From Cryphonectria parasitica EP155 (lineage: Eukaryota > Ascomycota > Sordariomycetes > Diaporthales > Cryphonectriaceae): a stretch of 64,000 bases of DNA. The notes beneath the pieces are model-generated. The model ran no database searches and was not told the DNA's origin. It worked only from the letters and a program-made list of their open reading frames with translations. Positions within the stretch are counted from its first letter, which is position 1; every line of letters starts with the position of its first letter. Location: contig NW_024468913.1 of NCBI RefSeq assembly GCF_011745365.1, positions 868,001 to 932,000 of the forward strand. The letters are read 5' to 3'. Of this stretch, positions 32,965-46,186 are shown piece by piece. The translations under genes and the position numbers were made by a program.

Positions 32965-34665
32965 TCAGATGACGCCGGCCCTCGCAGCCTCGCCTCCACC
33001 TTCCGCTACAACCTCTTCCATCCTCCTCTTACCTTTGCCGATGCCGCCCTCGCCAACACCCATGCGTCGCGCAACATATCTCTGCGCCACAATGCCCACA
33101 GACAGATTGAGAACCTCCTCAACCCACTCGGCCACCCACTCTCGCGGGTCAACGCCTCCGCTCTCCACGATGTTGCGGATTTCATCAGGCACATTCTCAA
33201 CATCAGCAACAGCACCATCACTGCTGCTTCCTGGGGTCAGGGGACTGACTGCATCCAGCCAGCGGATCCACTTGGCAGGCAGGCTCTGGCTCAGCGCGCT
33301 GTACTGGATGTCGTGCACCGGGTCAGAAATGTAGATCGCGAAGCAGACGACCTCATCGCTGCTGTCCTCCTCCAGCACGGCCGACGAGTCCTTCTCCTTC
33401 TCGGTCGAGGAGCCACCCTGGAACAAGGCCTTGTCCTCGTCCGTGAGGATCGCCTGGACCGCGAGGAAAATGTCGGAGCTGCGCACCGGGTTGCTCTCGC
33501 TGACAGGCTCGACGGCACGCTGACGTGCCGCCTCGATACCACCGGACGCGGAGAAATACTCAGTGCTGTACGACTCGGCGCTGGCACGGCAGAGCTTCGT
33601 TCCCTCCACAATGCCCTTGATCAGACCGAGATCGCGAGGGGAGCCCACGTCACGCCACCAGGGCCCATCACGCCAGCCAGCTGCGCTGTGTCCGCCTGAG
33701 AAGAAACCACTCTTCTCATGAGAAGGAGACTTTATGGAGCTCTCGTGCCCGCGCTGGACCACCATCAGATCACCTCCCTCCACCTGCGCCATAACCCGGT
33801 TGAATACGCCATAGATGAGGGGATCGAGGGAAGGGTAGCCAACGAGGTCGTGGGTGATGTGAATAAGTAAGCGCTCGTGTTGAGAGATTGGAGGTGCGAT
33901 GGTGTTCATGATATTGGTGAGCGCAGGGAGCGCCCTATGAGCAAGGCCGTCTCCTGAACGGTCAGGGTTAGCAAAGCTGGGACACCGGCAACCGAACTAG
34001 ACCATGCTGTGGCCAGGCAAGGATAGAGCCCTGCACGACACAATGGCCTGCTGTGCACAGATAGAAGCCACCGGGATGCTGTGTAACTTACCCAGTCCTC
34101 TGAGGGCACCGACGTTGCCTCGCATCTGATCTGCCCACTTCTTTGCGTCCTCGTTCTGCTGGATCTCCTTGACCGCAGCTTCGGCCTGCTTCATGGCCGC
34201 CGCAGCAGTCGACACGAAGCCTCCCCACCAGCCGCCACCACCCCCTGATGCAGCCGCAGCCTGCTGCGCCTGCTCCACGGTCCCCTTCGTCTTCTCGGAC
34301 TCCTGTAGATCTGAGGACGTCGCGCTCGGGGTGAAGCTTGCATGTATAGACCGGGTGCTCTCGACAGACTTTCGAGTGACGTTCGGCTGCTCCAGGGACG
34401 CCCGTGTGGCCGCACCCTCTGTGGAGGGTGTACCCGTGCGCTTGGCCGGCTTGGCCGGCTCCCTTACGCGCGGGGTGTGAGGGCGGGAGGGGGCCTTCTC
34501 GCCCAGCTCGTTCTCGAGCTCCGCGAGGATGTCATCCCCAGCCTTGGGCTTGGCAGAGACAGGCGTCTTTCCAGTGGGTGCGGGAGCTTTTTTGGTATCG
34601 ATGCCCTCGAAGAGTTCGTCGATCTCGTTGTCGGCGGAGGCCTTGTTGCCACGCTTGCTTGCCAT
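32965..34665 (-). CDS. mtc1: Maintenance of telomere capping protein 1 homologue, 520 aa
   Basis: Two exons on the minus strand, 34665-34092 and 33953-32965; the intron 33954-34091 has a GTAAGT donor and TTCAG acceptor. The protein matches the fungal MTC1 family (DUF5427). The N-terminus is charged and disordered (DNEIDELFEGID, DDILAELENELGEK), then a Ser/Thr/Ala linker, a GGGGGWWGGFVSTAAAAMKQ segment and the helix EIQQNEDAKKWADQMRGNV. The second exon starts the conserved part, ALTNIMNTIAPPISQHERLL, with HITHDLVGYPSLDPLIYGVF, WRDVGSPRDLGL, and DIQYSALSQSLPAKWIRWLD motifs. In yeast the gene was found by genetic interaction with telomere-capping mutants; the protein is cytosolic and its biochemical role is unclear. 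The length is normal for filamentous fungi. Confidence 0.85.
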
Positions 34666-35767
34666 GTCGAAGGTGGGGTTTGCTAGTCAGGGCCTCTCTC
34701 TCTGTGGTAGCAGGACGAGTAGTAACCCACGTGAGGGTGTCTGTAGATGTAGCAGGTTCAAAATCAAGAGAAGCAGCAGTAAAAACAAAGTTGGCTTGTG
34801 GGCGTGTAATGATGAGCCTTCTCGAGGGAGTGGTACAGAGGTTGTCATAAGGTTGCTGTCGCAATTTCCAAGTCGGGCGGAGAGCTGCCCTGAGGTGTGT
34901 GAAGGTACAGTATGTATCAGACGCACGTCAATAGGCAGGGGAAGGGAGGAGAGCTAGTATCAGAATTGCCTAGCGTGAGGCTACAGCCAAAGCGTGAAAG
35001 GTGATTGGCTGTCATTCTAACCCAAACCGGTAGAGGGGGCTGCTGCAAGTACCCAGGTACCTACCTCTCTGCCCTACCCAGCTGCGAACCCTTCCTAAGC
35101 AGCCCCCTTCTGCGCTGGTCCGTGCGTTCCTGGGGGCCTGCTGAGGCTGTCATTGGCCTGCTAGGATCTGGGCGCTCTTACAGGCTGGGAGGTCATGACC
35201 TTCGAAAATCCGTGCCGGCCATCAGCCAAGGTTCGAATCCAGAAAAAGAGGCGACAACACGCATAAGACATGACCTGTTTCGCATTCTGATATTGCAGTC
35301 ATCTGCCATTTTCGACCACCTGAAAAATACGTCAGCGTGTTCTTACTTAGAAGGAGATTTTCTTGATTGCGTTTTCGGAATTATCCAGGTACGTGTTGAT
35401 GCAGTTTTGACGGTGCAAACGCGGTGCAGTAAGGGGCCAAAAATTGCTTTTACACACACGTCGCAGCATGTCATCTCACCCACTCCCTCACCTTGGTCCT
35501 TTCATTCTCTCTCTTTCTCTCACGCCCAAGCCAATGCAAACACCTTGATGCTTCTAATATTCCTTCTTCCATCTGACACGAGAATCGATTCCTTTTGTTT
35601 CTGTGCACGCCCTTTCATCAATTCGACCTGGCCCCCCAGCACTTCTCTGGCCGGCGATTTCTGCTGGCCCGCGAGTACTAACACCGACCCAGTTTCTACC
35701 TGCGGTGATTTCCGGGTGCCCCTTATTATTCCTTTGAAAGAGAGGGGCGCCTCTGATTGGCTGCATC
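34666..35767. other. Divergent intergenic region, MTC1 / AT-hook gene
   Basis: About 1.1 kb between two divergent starts. It contains a CT-rich tract near 35505-35530, typical of fungal core promoters, just upstream of the AT-hook gene. No coding exon seen. Confidence 0.5.
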
Positions 35768-38700
35768 ATGGATTCTCAGCACCAAGACCACCAGCAGCCC
35801 CAGCAGCCACAGCAGCAGCAGCAGCAGGAGCCACAGCAAGAGCAGCAGCAGCAGCACCAACAGCAGCAACAGCATCACCAGACCCAAGGCCGTGGATCGA
35901 AAAAAGTCGGTCGCCCTCGAGGATCTTCTCGTGCTGGTCGACATTCTTCATCCTCTGGCAATCACCATTCATACGATGATTCCCACGCTTCCTCTAGTTC
36001 CCTGACCAACTCACTCACTTTTCAAGTTGAGTCGCCTACAGGCATTCATACCCGTACTCCGACCACCACCCGTGGCCGTGGTAAAAATACCCCTTCTCAA
36101 CACCGTTTCTACAAATACGCATCTTCTTCCCCTGCATCCACAGATATTTCTTCCTCTGCGACTCCCAACATGGAGCCGACCCCTCGCGCAGAGAAGGCGC
36201 CCAAGCAAGGCCTGGGCCACTCATTCACCTTCTCAACCCCCCAGCCCAATCCCCGGCAGACCCCCGGCCGAAGGAGGGCGCGCACCCTCGACTATCCTAC
36301 AGACTCTGCTGCCGCTACTGCTGCCGACGAGGAGGCTGCAGTCAAGGGTGGCCATTCACTTCGAAAGCGTGCTCGCATCGACTATGCTCAAATGAACGAT
36401 GACGACGCTGCCGATGTATACATCCAGCCCTCAGATGCCCCCCCACTGGAGATCACCGTCTCTGGCGCCCGTGCTGCTCGTAAGCGACAACCTGTAATTG
36501 ACACCAGCTTCGAGCAACAGGAGGAGTCTCAGCCTCAGTCAGCTACCGGCCCGACAAAGAAAAGGGCCCGCAACGACACCCAGAGGACAGCCTCCCCCGT
36601 GCCTGCACGCCGTCCGTACACCAAGAGGAAGAGCACCGCCTCAGCCGCCCCTGTGGAAAACCCCTCCCCTGAGCAGCAGCCCTCTGATACCGAACTGAAG
36701 GATACTATTGAGGTTGGCGGTGTAGCCATGGGCTTTCCCTCCTCGTCGTCCTCGACTAGCCAGCCATCAGAGACTGCCAGCAATAATTCTGGCGAGTCCC
36801 CATCGCGCAACGGCAACGCGCAGCATGCCATCCTGTCTCAGCCTCAGGTCACCTCGCCAATGACCATGCAGTCAGAAATGGAAACGCCAGCGAATCACAC
36901 CAAGTCTGAAGGCTCTGTTCATCTCGACCAGAGCAATACGCCTCTGGCATCACCCCTAGCTCCCCGATCACCTGCTTCCGTTGATAATCCGAAGATGCGA
37001 GTCAACGGGCAGGAAACCCAGGTCGAGGACCAATCAAACCAACTACCTGATCACAATAGCACCACACTAGGGGAACCGGCCCATTCGACAGATCCCATTG
37101 TCCCTACAACCACCAAATCTGAAGCCGACAATAATCAGTCTCCACAACTTCGAGAAAATTCCCAGGGCTTCCAGGATACAAAGGGCCCAATTGATGCCGC
37201 CAACAATGTTCCTTCAGCAGCCCAGCCGAGCTCACAAAACTCAACCGATTCTGACGCGACAGAGGTCATTCCTGCTGGCGATCTTCTCCCCAAGGAAGTC
37301 ACTTCTGCCTCTCCCAAGATGGACCAGCCTACTCCTGCTCAGCACAGCAGGGTCACACTGACTAGAAAATCAAAACAAGCACCAACTGAATCACCACAAC
37401 AAGACGGAATGGATGGGTCGCAGGACGCCCAGAAGCCATCTCTTCGCCCCAGGGTACGTGTTGCTACCTACTTTGGTCGTTGTGTACCAAAGCAATCTCC
37501 AGTGTATGCACAAGGCTAACCTTCTCCAAATTCCCTTTCTCAGCGGCGTTTGAATCGCGTTGCCGAGGACTCGGTCGTGGCAGATGAAGAGCCTGCTTCG
37601 TCGACCACAGACACGCCTGCTTCCAGCAAGAAGCCTGACGGCAGGTTCAAGGCAGCCAACCGTGCTGCGCCCGCCCAAGACACCCCCACGCCGCCCTTGA
37701 ACCTCGAGGGTCCCAAGAAGAGAGGACCCGGCCGGCCACCAAAGATCCGCCAGAGCATCGAGCAGCAGGAGCCGCTCAAGCCCAAGGCGCCCAAGGGCAG
37801 TAGCAGGCTTGCTAATCTGGTTGAGCAGCCTCGCCCAGTTCGGTCATACCCTCCTCGTGACTTCTCCTTCCTTACCCCATACCAGGAGATACGAGATTAC
37901 TATCCCGAAATCAGTCAGGATTCGGGCACGCCCACGCCCCTCGAGACGCCTAATTTCCAGCCGTCTGACGGCGCAGATGGGCCTGCGGAAGACCTTGGAT
38001 CTATGGCTCCCGACAAGGAGCCAGGTCTCGAGGGAGAGCTGGGGTCCAACGCCCCGACTCCAACACCTATGTCTGATCTGCCGTCGCCTGCAGCCGAGTC
38101 TGCCGCTACCAGCAGGGCAGGGTCTCCAGAGCCGGTCATCGAGCCGATGCGGAAACCGAGACCTCCCCCTCCTGAGCAGTATGGCTTCCGCCGCATCAGG
38201 TCTCCGTCTCAATTCACCAACATCCTCGATACCCACAAGAACATGTCGGACGAGGAACTCTTCAATATCCTAGCCACGGCCAACAACGCTTTGGTAGCCT
38301 GGCAGGACGAATGGAAGAGGCAGAAGATCATCACTGATGACGAGGACAATGCGGTCCGCCGGCGCGCGCACGATGCAGCTCAAGCTGCCCGCGAAGCCAG
38401 AGACTTGGCCAAGGCCAAAGGCTCTGTCACTGTGGAGAAGCGGGACTTTGAGGTCAAGGGCATACGTGCAGAGAAGACCAATGAGAAGAAGCACAATTAT
38501 CCTTATATCCATCCGGAGGCTTATGAACGACACCAGGATCAGGTCGCAGCCCAGGCTTGGGGCTTTGAGTGGGACCCGCGCCCCAGCATGATTGGGAAGC
38601 AGGACCCCATTCTACAGAGGGATGGTCTGCAGAACACTCGCCTTCGCAACAGGCCCAAGCCTAGTCAGCGACTTGCAGAGGCGATAGATGAGCACCCTGC

Positions 38701-40959
38701 AAGCTTCAGTCTAGGCAAACGCACGCGGAGGCCTGCACGCCTCCTGTCTGACGAGAGCAAGGAGCCTAGCAGGGCCCCGACACCAGTGGAGCAGCCCACC
38801 ACAAATCCCAGGAAGCGTCGCCGCAGGAGAAACCTAGATGGAGAGTTCGAGAGCGATAATGAAGGCGCAGCACAGCAGCAGCAGCCCGAGGCCCTGCCTG
38901 AACCTGCCCTTGTGCCCGAGCCACCTCCAAAGAAGAAGCGGGGTCCCAAGCCCAAGGCCGTCAAGGAGGCCGAAGCCCGCGCAGCTGCTGAGCGGGAAGC
39001 GGCAGAGAAGGCTGCACGGGAGGCTGCGGCAGCTGTTGCTGCAGAAGTTGCACCCAATGATGTTGGAGGCGTGGAGCGGACGCAGACGCAGACGCAGACT
39101 CGCAAGCGTCGTCGTGTCGCCGCCGCCGCCGCCGCTGCTGCTCCCGAGATTGCGCCGCAGGACGTTCCCGCCGCCTCAATCGAGGATGCCCAGCCTCAGC
39201 GCCCTGCAAACAGCCAGATCAAGCAGGAAGAGGGACCTCCTCCGAAGAAGCGGCGCGGTCGAAAGCCCAAGGCGGAGATACCTCCGACCACGTTCTACGG
39301 TGCGACCAGCAATGCGCAGACTAATGATCACACTATCGTGCCCACAGAGGAGAAGCGCCCGTCGACTTCATCGTCTACCAGTTCTGAGCGGACTGTTGGT
39401 AGCAGCTACTCCTTCCGCAACAGGACCAGGAAGAACTATTCTGAGCTGGCTGACCCGATCAACCAGGTGTTGGCCGAGCAGCCCCGGCCCAAGAGAGGCC
39501 GGAAGCCCAAGAACCGCCAGGAGGATCCAGTACCAACGTCGTACCCGTCTAACTTGGCACCAGCTCCCTACAACAACGAGAATCTTCAGTACCCCCCACC
39601 TTCCCATGGATACCAGCCTCTGGCAGCGTCTGTTCTTGCGCCTCCTGACAACCCCTTCATCAACGTGACAGGCGGCGGCCCTGTACCAGGACCACTCCTT
39701 GCGCCATCTCCCGTGCGACCAGGCCACGTCGCCGCGCCCTCCTCTGTCGGTGCCAACCCCTTCTCAACCCCAAACAACCATCCCGTTGAACCAACTCCAC
39801 TACGGCCCCAGTCACCCACCCGCAGGAAAGTCTTCAAAATCAAATTAAATACTAATAGAGGGAAGCAGAGCGCGACACCTCAGCCTGCCGGACCTCCGCC
39901 GGGTTCCGCACCCCTTCAACACCCCAACAACTTCCATGGATTCACGTATGAGGCTAACAGTCTCAACGACCCACAACCGCTGGCAGCCGACCGTCCTAGA
40001 CTTGGACAAGTCATGTTCCCCGTGAACGCGTTCCCCGGTTCCATGTCGATGCCGTCCATGCTACAAAACGCCCCGCCCCTGCCGGCTCTGGGCACCATTG
40101 CTGGCCGCCACGGATCTCTCCCACCCGACGGCCGCGGAACTTCCGTTTCAGGACGCGGCACGCCCGTGCCCTCATCCAGCGCGTCAGTAAATGGCGCCAT
40201 GGGGGCAGACCTCGACGACCTCAGCGAGAAGGACTACGCGAGCATGACCAAGAGCGAGAAAATGAGCGCCAGCATGAAAGGTAGGGACAACAATATTTCC
40301 TGATGCAGTCTTTTTCTGATCGCCGGACGGCCCACAAGGGGGTCGTGTTCGTGCGTGCAAACAATAATTTATTGGCAGGTACAGCTTGCTAACATTTGAT
40401 ATTTGTTCTTCACCTTACAGCTCGATGGGCAAATGGTTCCATGCGCCAGGCGGTTAACAAACGCAAGGAGACGCTTGCACGCAAGAAACAGAAAGTCTCT
40501 GACGATAAGACCACGACACCCACGCCCCAACCTGAGTCAGCACCGCCGTCTGCAGACTCGCAAGCTGCCACGACGCCACCAGCCCTGCCTCCCCCTGCGG
40601 CCGTCGTCCCCGAGGCGGTTGGTCCGGCCGCTCTGCTATCTCAGCAACAGCCTCCGCCTCCTCCTCGCGCATACGATGGCATTTTGCACTCATTCAACCC
40701 TGAAGGTGCCGCCCCTGGCCCACACGGCGGTGCTGTCCTGCCATCCCCCAGCGCGATGGTAGGACCCGGGCCCGCTGCGCCGCAGTTCCATGCACCAGAT
40801 TTCAGATCGCCGCAGCCTAGGTCTGACCCCCAGGAGCAGAATCCATTCCTAGATAACGGCTATGCTGATCTGCACCCTCGCCTACCGTTCTCTAATGGAG
40901 AGCTGGACATGAGGAATGGAAGATATGAGCGTGGCCGGTGGGGACCTGGACCGCAGTAG
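35768..40959 (+). CDS. Large AT-hook nuclear protein with polyQ start, 1,653 aa
   Basis: Three exons: 35768-37453, 37544-40280 and 40421-40959. The donors are GTACGT and GTAGGG; the second intron has a GCTAAC branch site and TTACAG acceptor. The N-terminus is a Gln/His tract (about 8-40). AT-hook-like GRP cores appear at KKVGRPRGS (about 46-54), KKRGPGRPPK (about 620-629), KKRGPKPK (about 1025), KKRRGRKPK (about 1128) and PKRGRKPK (about 1210), implying minor-groove DNA binding and a chromatin role. The best-conserved-looking block is in exon 2: DFSFLTPYQEIRDYYPE, then GFRRIRSPSQFTNILDTHKN and a helical segment to HNYPYIHPEAYERHQDQ. The C-terminal exon has SEKMSASMK/ARWANGSMRQAVNKRKETL. The rest is disordered Pro/Ser/Ala. 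I do not recognise a named orthologue. Exon 1 and exon 2 are CAG- and GCC-repeat rich. Confidence 0.82.
35773..35882. repeat. CAG/CAC coding repeat (polyQ)
   Basis: An imperfect CAG-rich trinucleotide tract inside exon 1 of the AT-hook gene, encoding about 30 Gln interspersed with Pro, Glu and His. Probably length-variable. Confidence 0.7.
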
Positions 40960-42437
40960 TTACGGCCGGAGAAGGCAAGAAAAGAAAGAAACAGAAAAGA
41001 AACAGAAAAGAAACAGAAAAGAAACAGAAAGAAAGAAAGGAAAAAGAAGAAGAAAAAAAAAAGGGGGGGCGAGAACATTTGAAGCTCTGAAATGAGGATA
41101 GGATACCAGAGCTGAAGGACGACCTCCAACATGAACAAGAGTACACAGGACAGGATTAGGTCGTTGTTGTGGACGATACGAACGCGACCTTTCCATTTTA
41201 CATATCGATCATGACCTGCATCATTCAAGGACGGACAAGGTGACGTCTTCAATGCCTTTTTTTTTTTCCCCCGGGAGGGATTGTGTTTTGTTCTTTCCCC
41301 TCATTGAATTTACGAACTGTACATATGTACTACATACAAACAAAAGGAGCATAGCGAGGGAAAGGAGGGTTAAAAACTCATTGGAGGGTGCTCTGTGCAT
41401 TCGCATTTGCAACGTATTGGTTGTATCACGGACGGCTGGTCGGAAAACTCTTGACTTGATACATGGATAGTCGACGGCCAGCAATTGACATTGATGAATT
41501 CCTACTGATGACTCCTACTTGATGCACGAATTACTAGTTCTCTGTTGATGTTGACAGCCTTTGTTGATTGGGTTCTTGTTGATGTCATTGTTTGCCGGAG
41601 TGAGCCTCAGGGACTGAATAGACTACGGATGGGCCTACCAAAACGTTATACAAAGTACTTACACGTGCACCTCGCGTTACACAACATTATGTCCGAGCTG
41701 CCACACCTGATGATCCGTCACATCGGCAGATTCTTACTTCTCTTGCCATTATAAATCATGTCTGTCTCAGCATTGGCTATGTCGATGTAGGGGTTATATA
41801 CATCATACCGCCGCATACCTTCATGCAAAACTGGTCGTTGAAGCTTGGACGTCCTTGATCTTTCTCGCCCTCCCCATGAACTATTCAAGACTGACTAGGA
41901 TAGACAAAAAAGACTTTTGAGATTAGAACGGCCATTCGAATCAAATAAGTTTAAAAAAAAATGGATGAATGGATGGTGAAGCGGTCTTCCTATGTCGAAC
42001 TTTTCTGCTCTCAATCATGATCACGCCTGACAATGTTATTGGCTTATCTCGTTTCCAGGCAAATTCTTACTCAATTACTCTGCGGATGATGATTTATAGC
42101 AGGAAGAATTGAAGAAAGTCCTATACGAAGTACCTCCTGCCATGAAATGACTGTGAAAAGCAGAACCTATAAATATGTAAGCGCTAGTAATTAACTAGTG
42201 CATGAGCAAGGGGTTGTGGTACTACCCAAGGCCTGAGTCTAACATTAACCACAACATGTTGACCCAAGGGCGCGTGTCAATCCAGGCAGCTCAATTGTTG
42301 AACCTCTCTCCAAAAGTCGACCCACTCACGACAGAAAGCGGTCAGACTTCACAACACAATAATACTCTGTCTCCATTTGCCTCACTTTTTACTGACACAA
42401 TTCGCAATCCAAAACTACGCTGAGGAGAAAGAACGAG
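40960..42437. other. Intergenic; A-rich 3' repeat, otherwise nothing
   Basis: Starts with the 3' region of the AT-hook gene carrying a tandem A/G repeat (40982-41040). The remainder to the MFS start is AT-rich with no exon seen. Confidence 0.5.
40982..41040. repeat. Tandem AGAAACAGAAA repeat
   Basis: About four copies of an 11-nt purine-rich unit followed by AGAA-type repeats, in the presumed 3' UTR of the AT-hook gene. Confidence 0.75.
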
Positions 42438-44312
42438 ATGGACGACATCACTGTGCTTGAGCCTGGCCTGGCACATGCTGAAGTCTCCAAGGCACCCACG
42501 CCTCCTCTTTCCAACGAAGCCACCGCCGAACAGAATAAGCCCAGTGAGCGCAACATTGAGCAACTTGAGGTGTCTGAACAATTTCATCGACGGTCGAAGC
42601 TGCGTATTTATACCATCTTCACCGCGCTTTGCGTACGTCGATTCATTTATGGTTAAGTAATTAACTACTTCAGCTTTTTTTTTCTTTTTTTTCAGCTCTT
42701 TTTTTTTTCACATCCTCATCAGAGGGGCCAACATTGAATCTGCTGACACACATACTCTCTCTCACTCTCTCTCTTCATTCAGCTCGAGCTGTTCATTGGA
42801 GCTCTTGATCAGACCATCGTCGCTACCTCTGCACCTACGATTGCTGCTGAGCTCCACAATGCCTCTGGCTACATGTGGATCGGCGGAGCGTACCTCCTGG
42901 CCAATGCAGCAGCCGGCCCTGTCTGGGTTAGATGCAGCGATATCTGGGGCCGCAAGCCGGCTGTCCTGGTAGCCCTCGTCATCTTCGCCGCTGCCAGCGT
43001 CATCACAGCGACGGCCACGACCATGGGCATGTTGATCGCGGGCCGGGCTCTGCAGGGCACGGCTGGTGGCGGCCTGATGCAGCTGGTGAACATCATCATC
43101 TCCGACCTGTACAGCATCCGCAAGCGGGCGCTGTATATCGGCGCCATGGGCGTTGTCTGGGTCCTGGCAGGAACCACAGGCCCCGTGATCGGTGGCGCCC
43201 TGACACAGTATGCCAGCTGGCGGTGGTGTTTCTGGATCAACCTGCCGGTGTGCGGCCTGACCTTTTTCATCATGCTGTTCTTTCTGGATGTTCACAATCC
43301 GCGTACCAAGCTCAGCGATGGCCTCAGGGCGGTCGACTGGTTTGGGTCGCTGTCTATCCTGAGTGTAACGATCCTGCTCCTGCTCGGCCTTGATTTCGGT
43401 GGTGTTACGTACCCGTGGGATAGCCCAAGGGTTATCTGCCTGATCGTCTTCGGAGGGCTCATGATTGGCTTCTTCTTTTACAGCGAGAAACGCTTGGCTA
43501 AGTATCCTCTCGTTTTGCTCAGCGTTTTCAGCAAGGATTTCTCAGCAAACGCTATCGCTGTTGTTGCCTTTACGCATAGCATGGCATCTTTCGGAGTGGA
43601 GTTCTACCTCCCACTGTACTTTCAGAGCGTCAAGGCTGCTACGCCACTTGAGAGCGGCGTCCTGCTGCTGCCAATGATCATCACCTGTGCTGCGGGAGAC
43701 ATACTGGGCGGGATTGCCATCCACCAGATCGGCCGCTATAGGGAGATCATCTGGGTGGGAACGAGCTTCCTCACATTGGGAACAGGGCTTCTCATCATGT
43801 TTGGGACGGGTACAAGCCTCGGAGTGGTCATCGGCTTCCAGATCATCTTCGGCATCGGCATGTGTCTGCTTTTCCAGACCCCAACCATGGCCATCCAGAA
43901 CAGCGTAAGCCAGGCCGACACAGCCAACGCCACCGCAACCCTCAGCTTCATCCGCAACCTGGCGACTGCCCTGGCGACCGTGATCGGTGGCGTGGTGTTC
44001 CAGAACAGCATGACCTCCCGCGCCTCGTTCCTGGCCGCCAGCGGTCTCGATGACGCCGACCTCAAGGCCCTATCTGGCAAGGACGCAGCGGCCAATGTCG
44101 GCATCACCAGGACCATCCAGGACGCCGGCCAGCGTCTCGCTGTGGAAGAGTCCTTTGCTTGGAGCGTCAGAAACATGTTCATCATGTACACCTGCATCGC
44201 CGCCGTGGGCATGGTGGCGAGTATCTTTGTCAAGCAGCGCCATATGAGCAAGGAGCACACTGAGACAAAGACTGGCATTGAGAACATGACGGAGCAGCAG
44301 CAGAAGACTTGA
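42438..44312 (+). CDS. MFS multidrug-type transporter, 574 aa
   Basis: Two exons, 42438-42632 and 42783-44312; the intron 42633-42782 has a GTACGT donor and a T-rich tract before the CATTCAG acceptor. The product is a major facilitator of the drug:H+ antiporter (14-helix, DHA2-like) type in the plasma or vacuolar membrane. The cytosolic N-terminus (1-55) is hydrophilic. Helix 1 carries LDQTIVATSAPTIAAEL (motif D1), followed by the motif A region GPVWVRCSDIWGRKP, motif B-like LIAGRALQGTAGGGLMQL and motif C GVVWVLAGTTGPVIGGAL. Later helices and a Lys/Glu-rich C-tail follow. The substrate is unknown; family members export toxins, drugs or organic acids. The neighbours do not define a pathway. 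Confidence 0.92.
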
Positions 44313-46186
44313 GGGTCATTTCCCGGATGCTGTTCTGGCATTAGACTTTTACCTAAACTGGACAATATGGCTTTCAAGGAGCTTGTTGTTGATACTACAA
44401 GTCGTACTTGGGTTGAAGGCTCCGACGGAAGCTTGATTTGTTATTCCGCAGGAGCCTTGTTTTCGTCTCAGGCTGTCTCGCCATGTTGGTCCCGTCGATG
44501 AGGTCTTCAACTGCACGCCGAAATCCATCTCGGTACTCATGAATCCCTCAGATGTCAAGGGCCCTTCGAGAATTCTACATACACGACTGCCTTTCTTTCT
44601 CGGATGCGTCCGAACCCCCATCTGGCCCAGAGTCCGGCGGGTGCCAAAACTTTGTCGCGGGTCCCGAACATGGAAGCATGTTCACTGTTCAGTCCCTCAT
44701 GACATGTCCCGACGGAATTGTTAACCCCACCTGAACAGTCGTCATTGAGATGATGGCTCTCGGGGCCTCTGCGACAATTGTTTTTGGCACACATTTCCCG
44801 ATTGAAGCTGACGAGGCACTCGGCCTCTGCCCAGTCTTTCTCCCCATTGGCATCATTTCCTACAGCTCTTCTTCCTTTCCTTCCTCTCAGCCCACTCACT
44901 CCGTTACTCTTCCAAGGCAATATTACACGATGCCAGGGGAAATCTTGCTGTGGACCATGTTGCAATCGCCTGGGAAACCAGGGACGTGCCATTCGTTTCA
45001 CTTTTTCCAGACTGGGTAAGCAGCATTTTCTCCCCTCCTTTTTGGTATATCGTTTGGCTGACTGACTTGAGTATACGGAATGATAGAAATTCCCCTCAAC
45101 ATTCGAATCTCATTTTCCTTGCTCCAGGCAACAACTCCAAACATTTTCCTTCTTTTCCTATCTATCTACAACACAAACCTTCTATTCTAAACCGCTAGTA
45201 CTATCACAAGCAGCCCTTTACTACATACCAATCTATTTTTGAGTATCACCATTTTGTGATACTCAAAAAATCAGGCATTTTTCGTGCTGCGTGTGAACCA
45301 TTTGTGAAGTTAAGCTTGTGAGGGTCCTCCGAGAAACAGTGTATAAAGTAATATGCCTGCAACCTATGGTATAATGAAAAGCGTTGTATCGTCCTTGGGC
45401 CTCAGGTGTCACAGTCCGGAAGGGCAGTTGGTGTCGTACACTCAGACCCCCACGAGACCAGACTAGCGACGAAAGCCAAAATTGAGCAGAAAACACCACC
45501 TGGCTGCACAGTTTACAAAGACGTTCTCAGAGCTCATCGATAACGCTTCAGCTAGACGATGTAGACGATTTTCCTAGGATCAAGATGGTAGAAGGGGCCC
45601 CGCACACAGGGGACGAGCAAGGAGAAAATGAGTGATGGCTAGTCCACAGGGGATGAACAGCGCGACGTTGCTGGGCTTGTCTTGAAGTCCGTGGTGGCTG
45701 CCCTCGCGTGGCTATCAGACTTGCTTGCGCCCTGTCTACGGCTCCAGCAGGGACGTTCAAGAAATCGGATGTAACCTTCCAAACACCGCTTGACAACCTC
45801 TTCGACATTCGCGTGGACACTGTTCACAAACAAGATACCAACCGAGGGGGATGCACTGGGTGAGCAGCAGCAGCAACGACTTTTCTCTTTGGTCCGTAAA
45901 TCTCATGCCATTGGTATGAACCTCCGTTACACGCCAGCCGAAAAAAAGTAAAATGCAAAGCCTGACCGTATCTTTTTTCAAAATTTCCCGATCATGCCAT
46001 CAAGCCCGCTGGTCGCCGAGCCTCGACTCTGTTGTGGAGGTCTCGGATTCGTCTTGGGGGAGGGTGTCGTCGTCTTTCTCTCATTGTGCGCGACCCCTTG
46101 ACCAAGTTTTTTTCGACTTCCGCAGCTGGTCCTAGCATGCTACTCCCTTCCCACCGTCGTCGACATCCATCGCCAAGAAAACCCGC
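44313..46186. other. Intergenic with a perfect hairpin
   Basis: Convergent region between the MFS gene and RPL23. It contains a perfect 14-bp inverted repeat at 45236-45269 and otherwise no recognisable feature; short open frames do not resemble proteins. Confidence 0.5.
45236..45269. repeat. Perfect inverted repeat (14-bp arms, 6-nt loop)
   Basis: The arms TTTTTGAGTATCAC and GTGATACTCAAAAA are exact reverse complements around the loop CATTTT. It could form a hairpin in RNA or a cruciform in DNA. Confidence 0.85.

Noticed and set aside
35218..35240. GGTTCGAATCC, a tRNA T-loop-like sequence
   Set aside because: No acceptor or anticodon stem can be paired in the flanking 80 bases.
38838..39668. 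276-codon open frame inside exon 2 of the AT-hook gene
   Set aside because: Shifted frame of a GC-rich exon; low-complexity Arg/Ser/Pro product.
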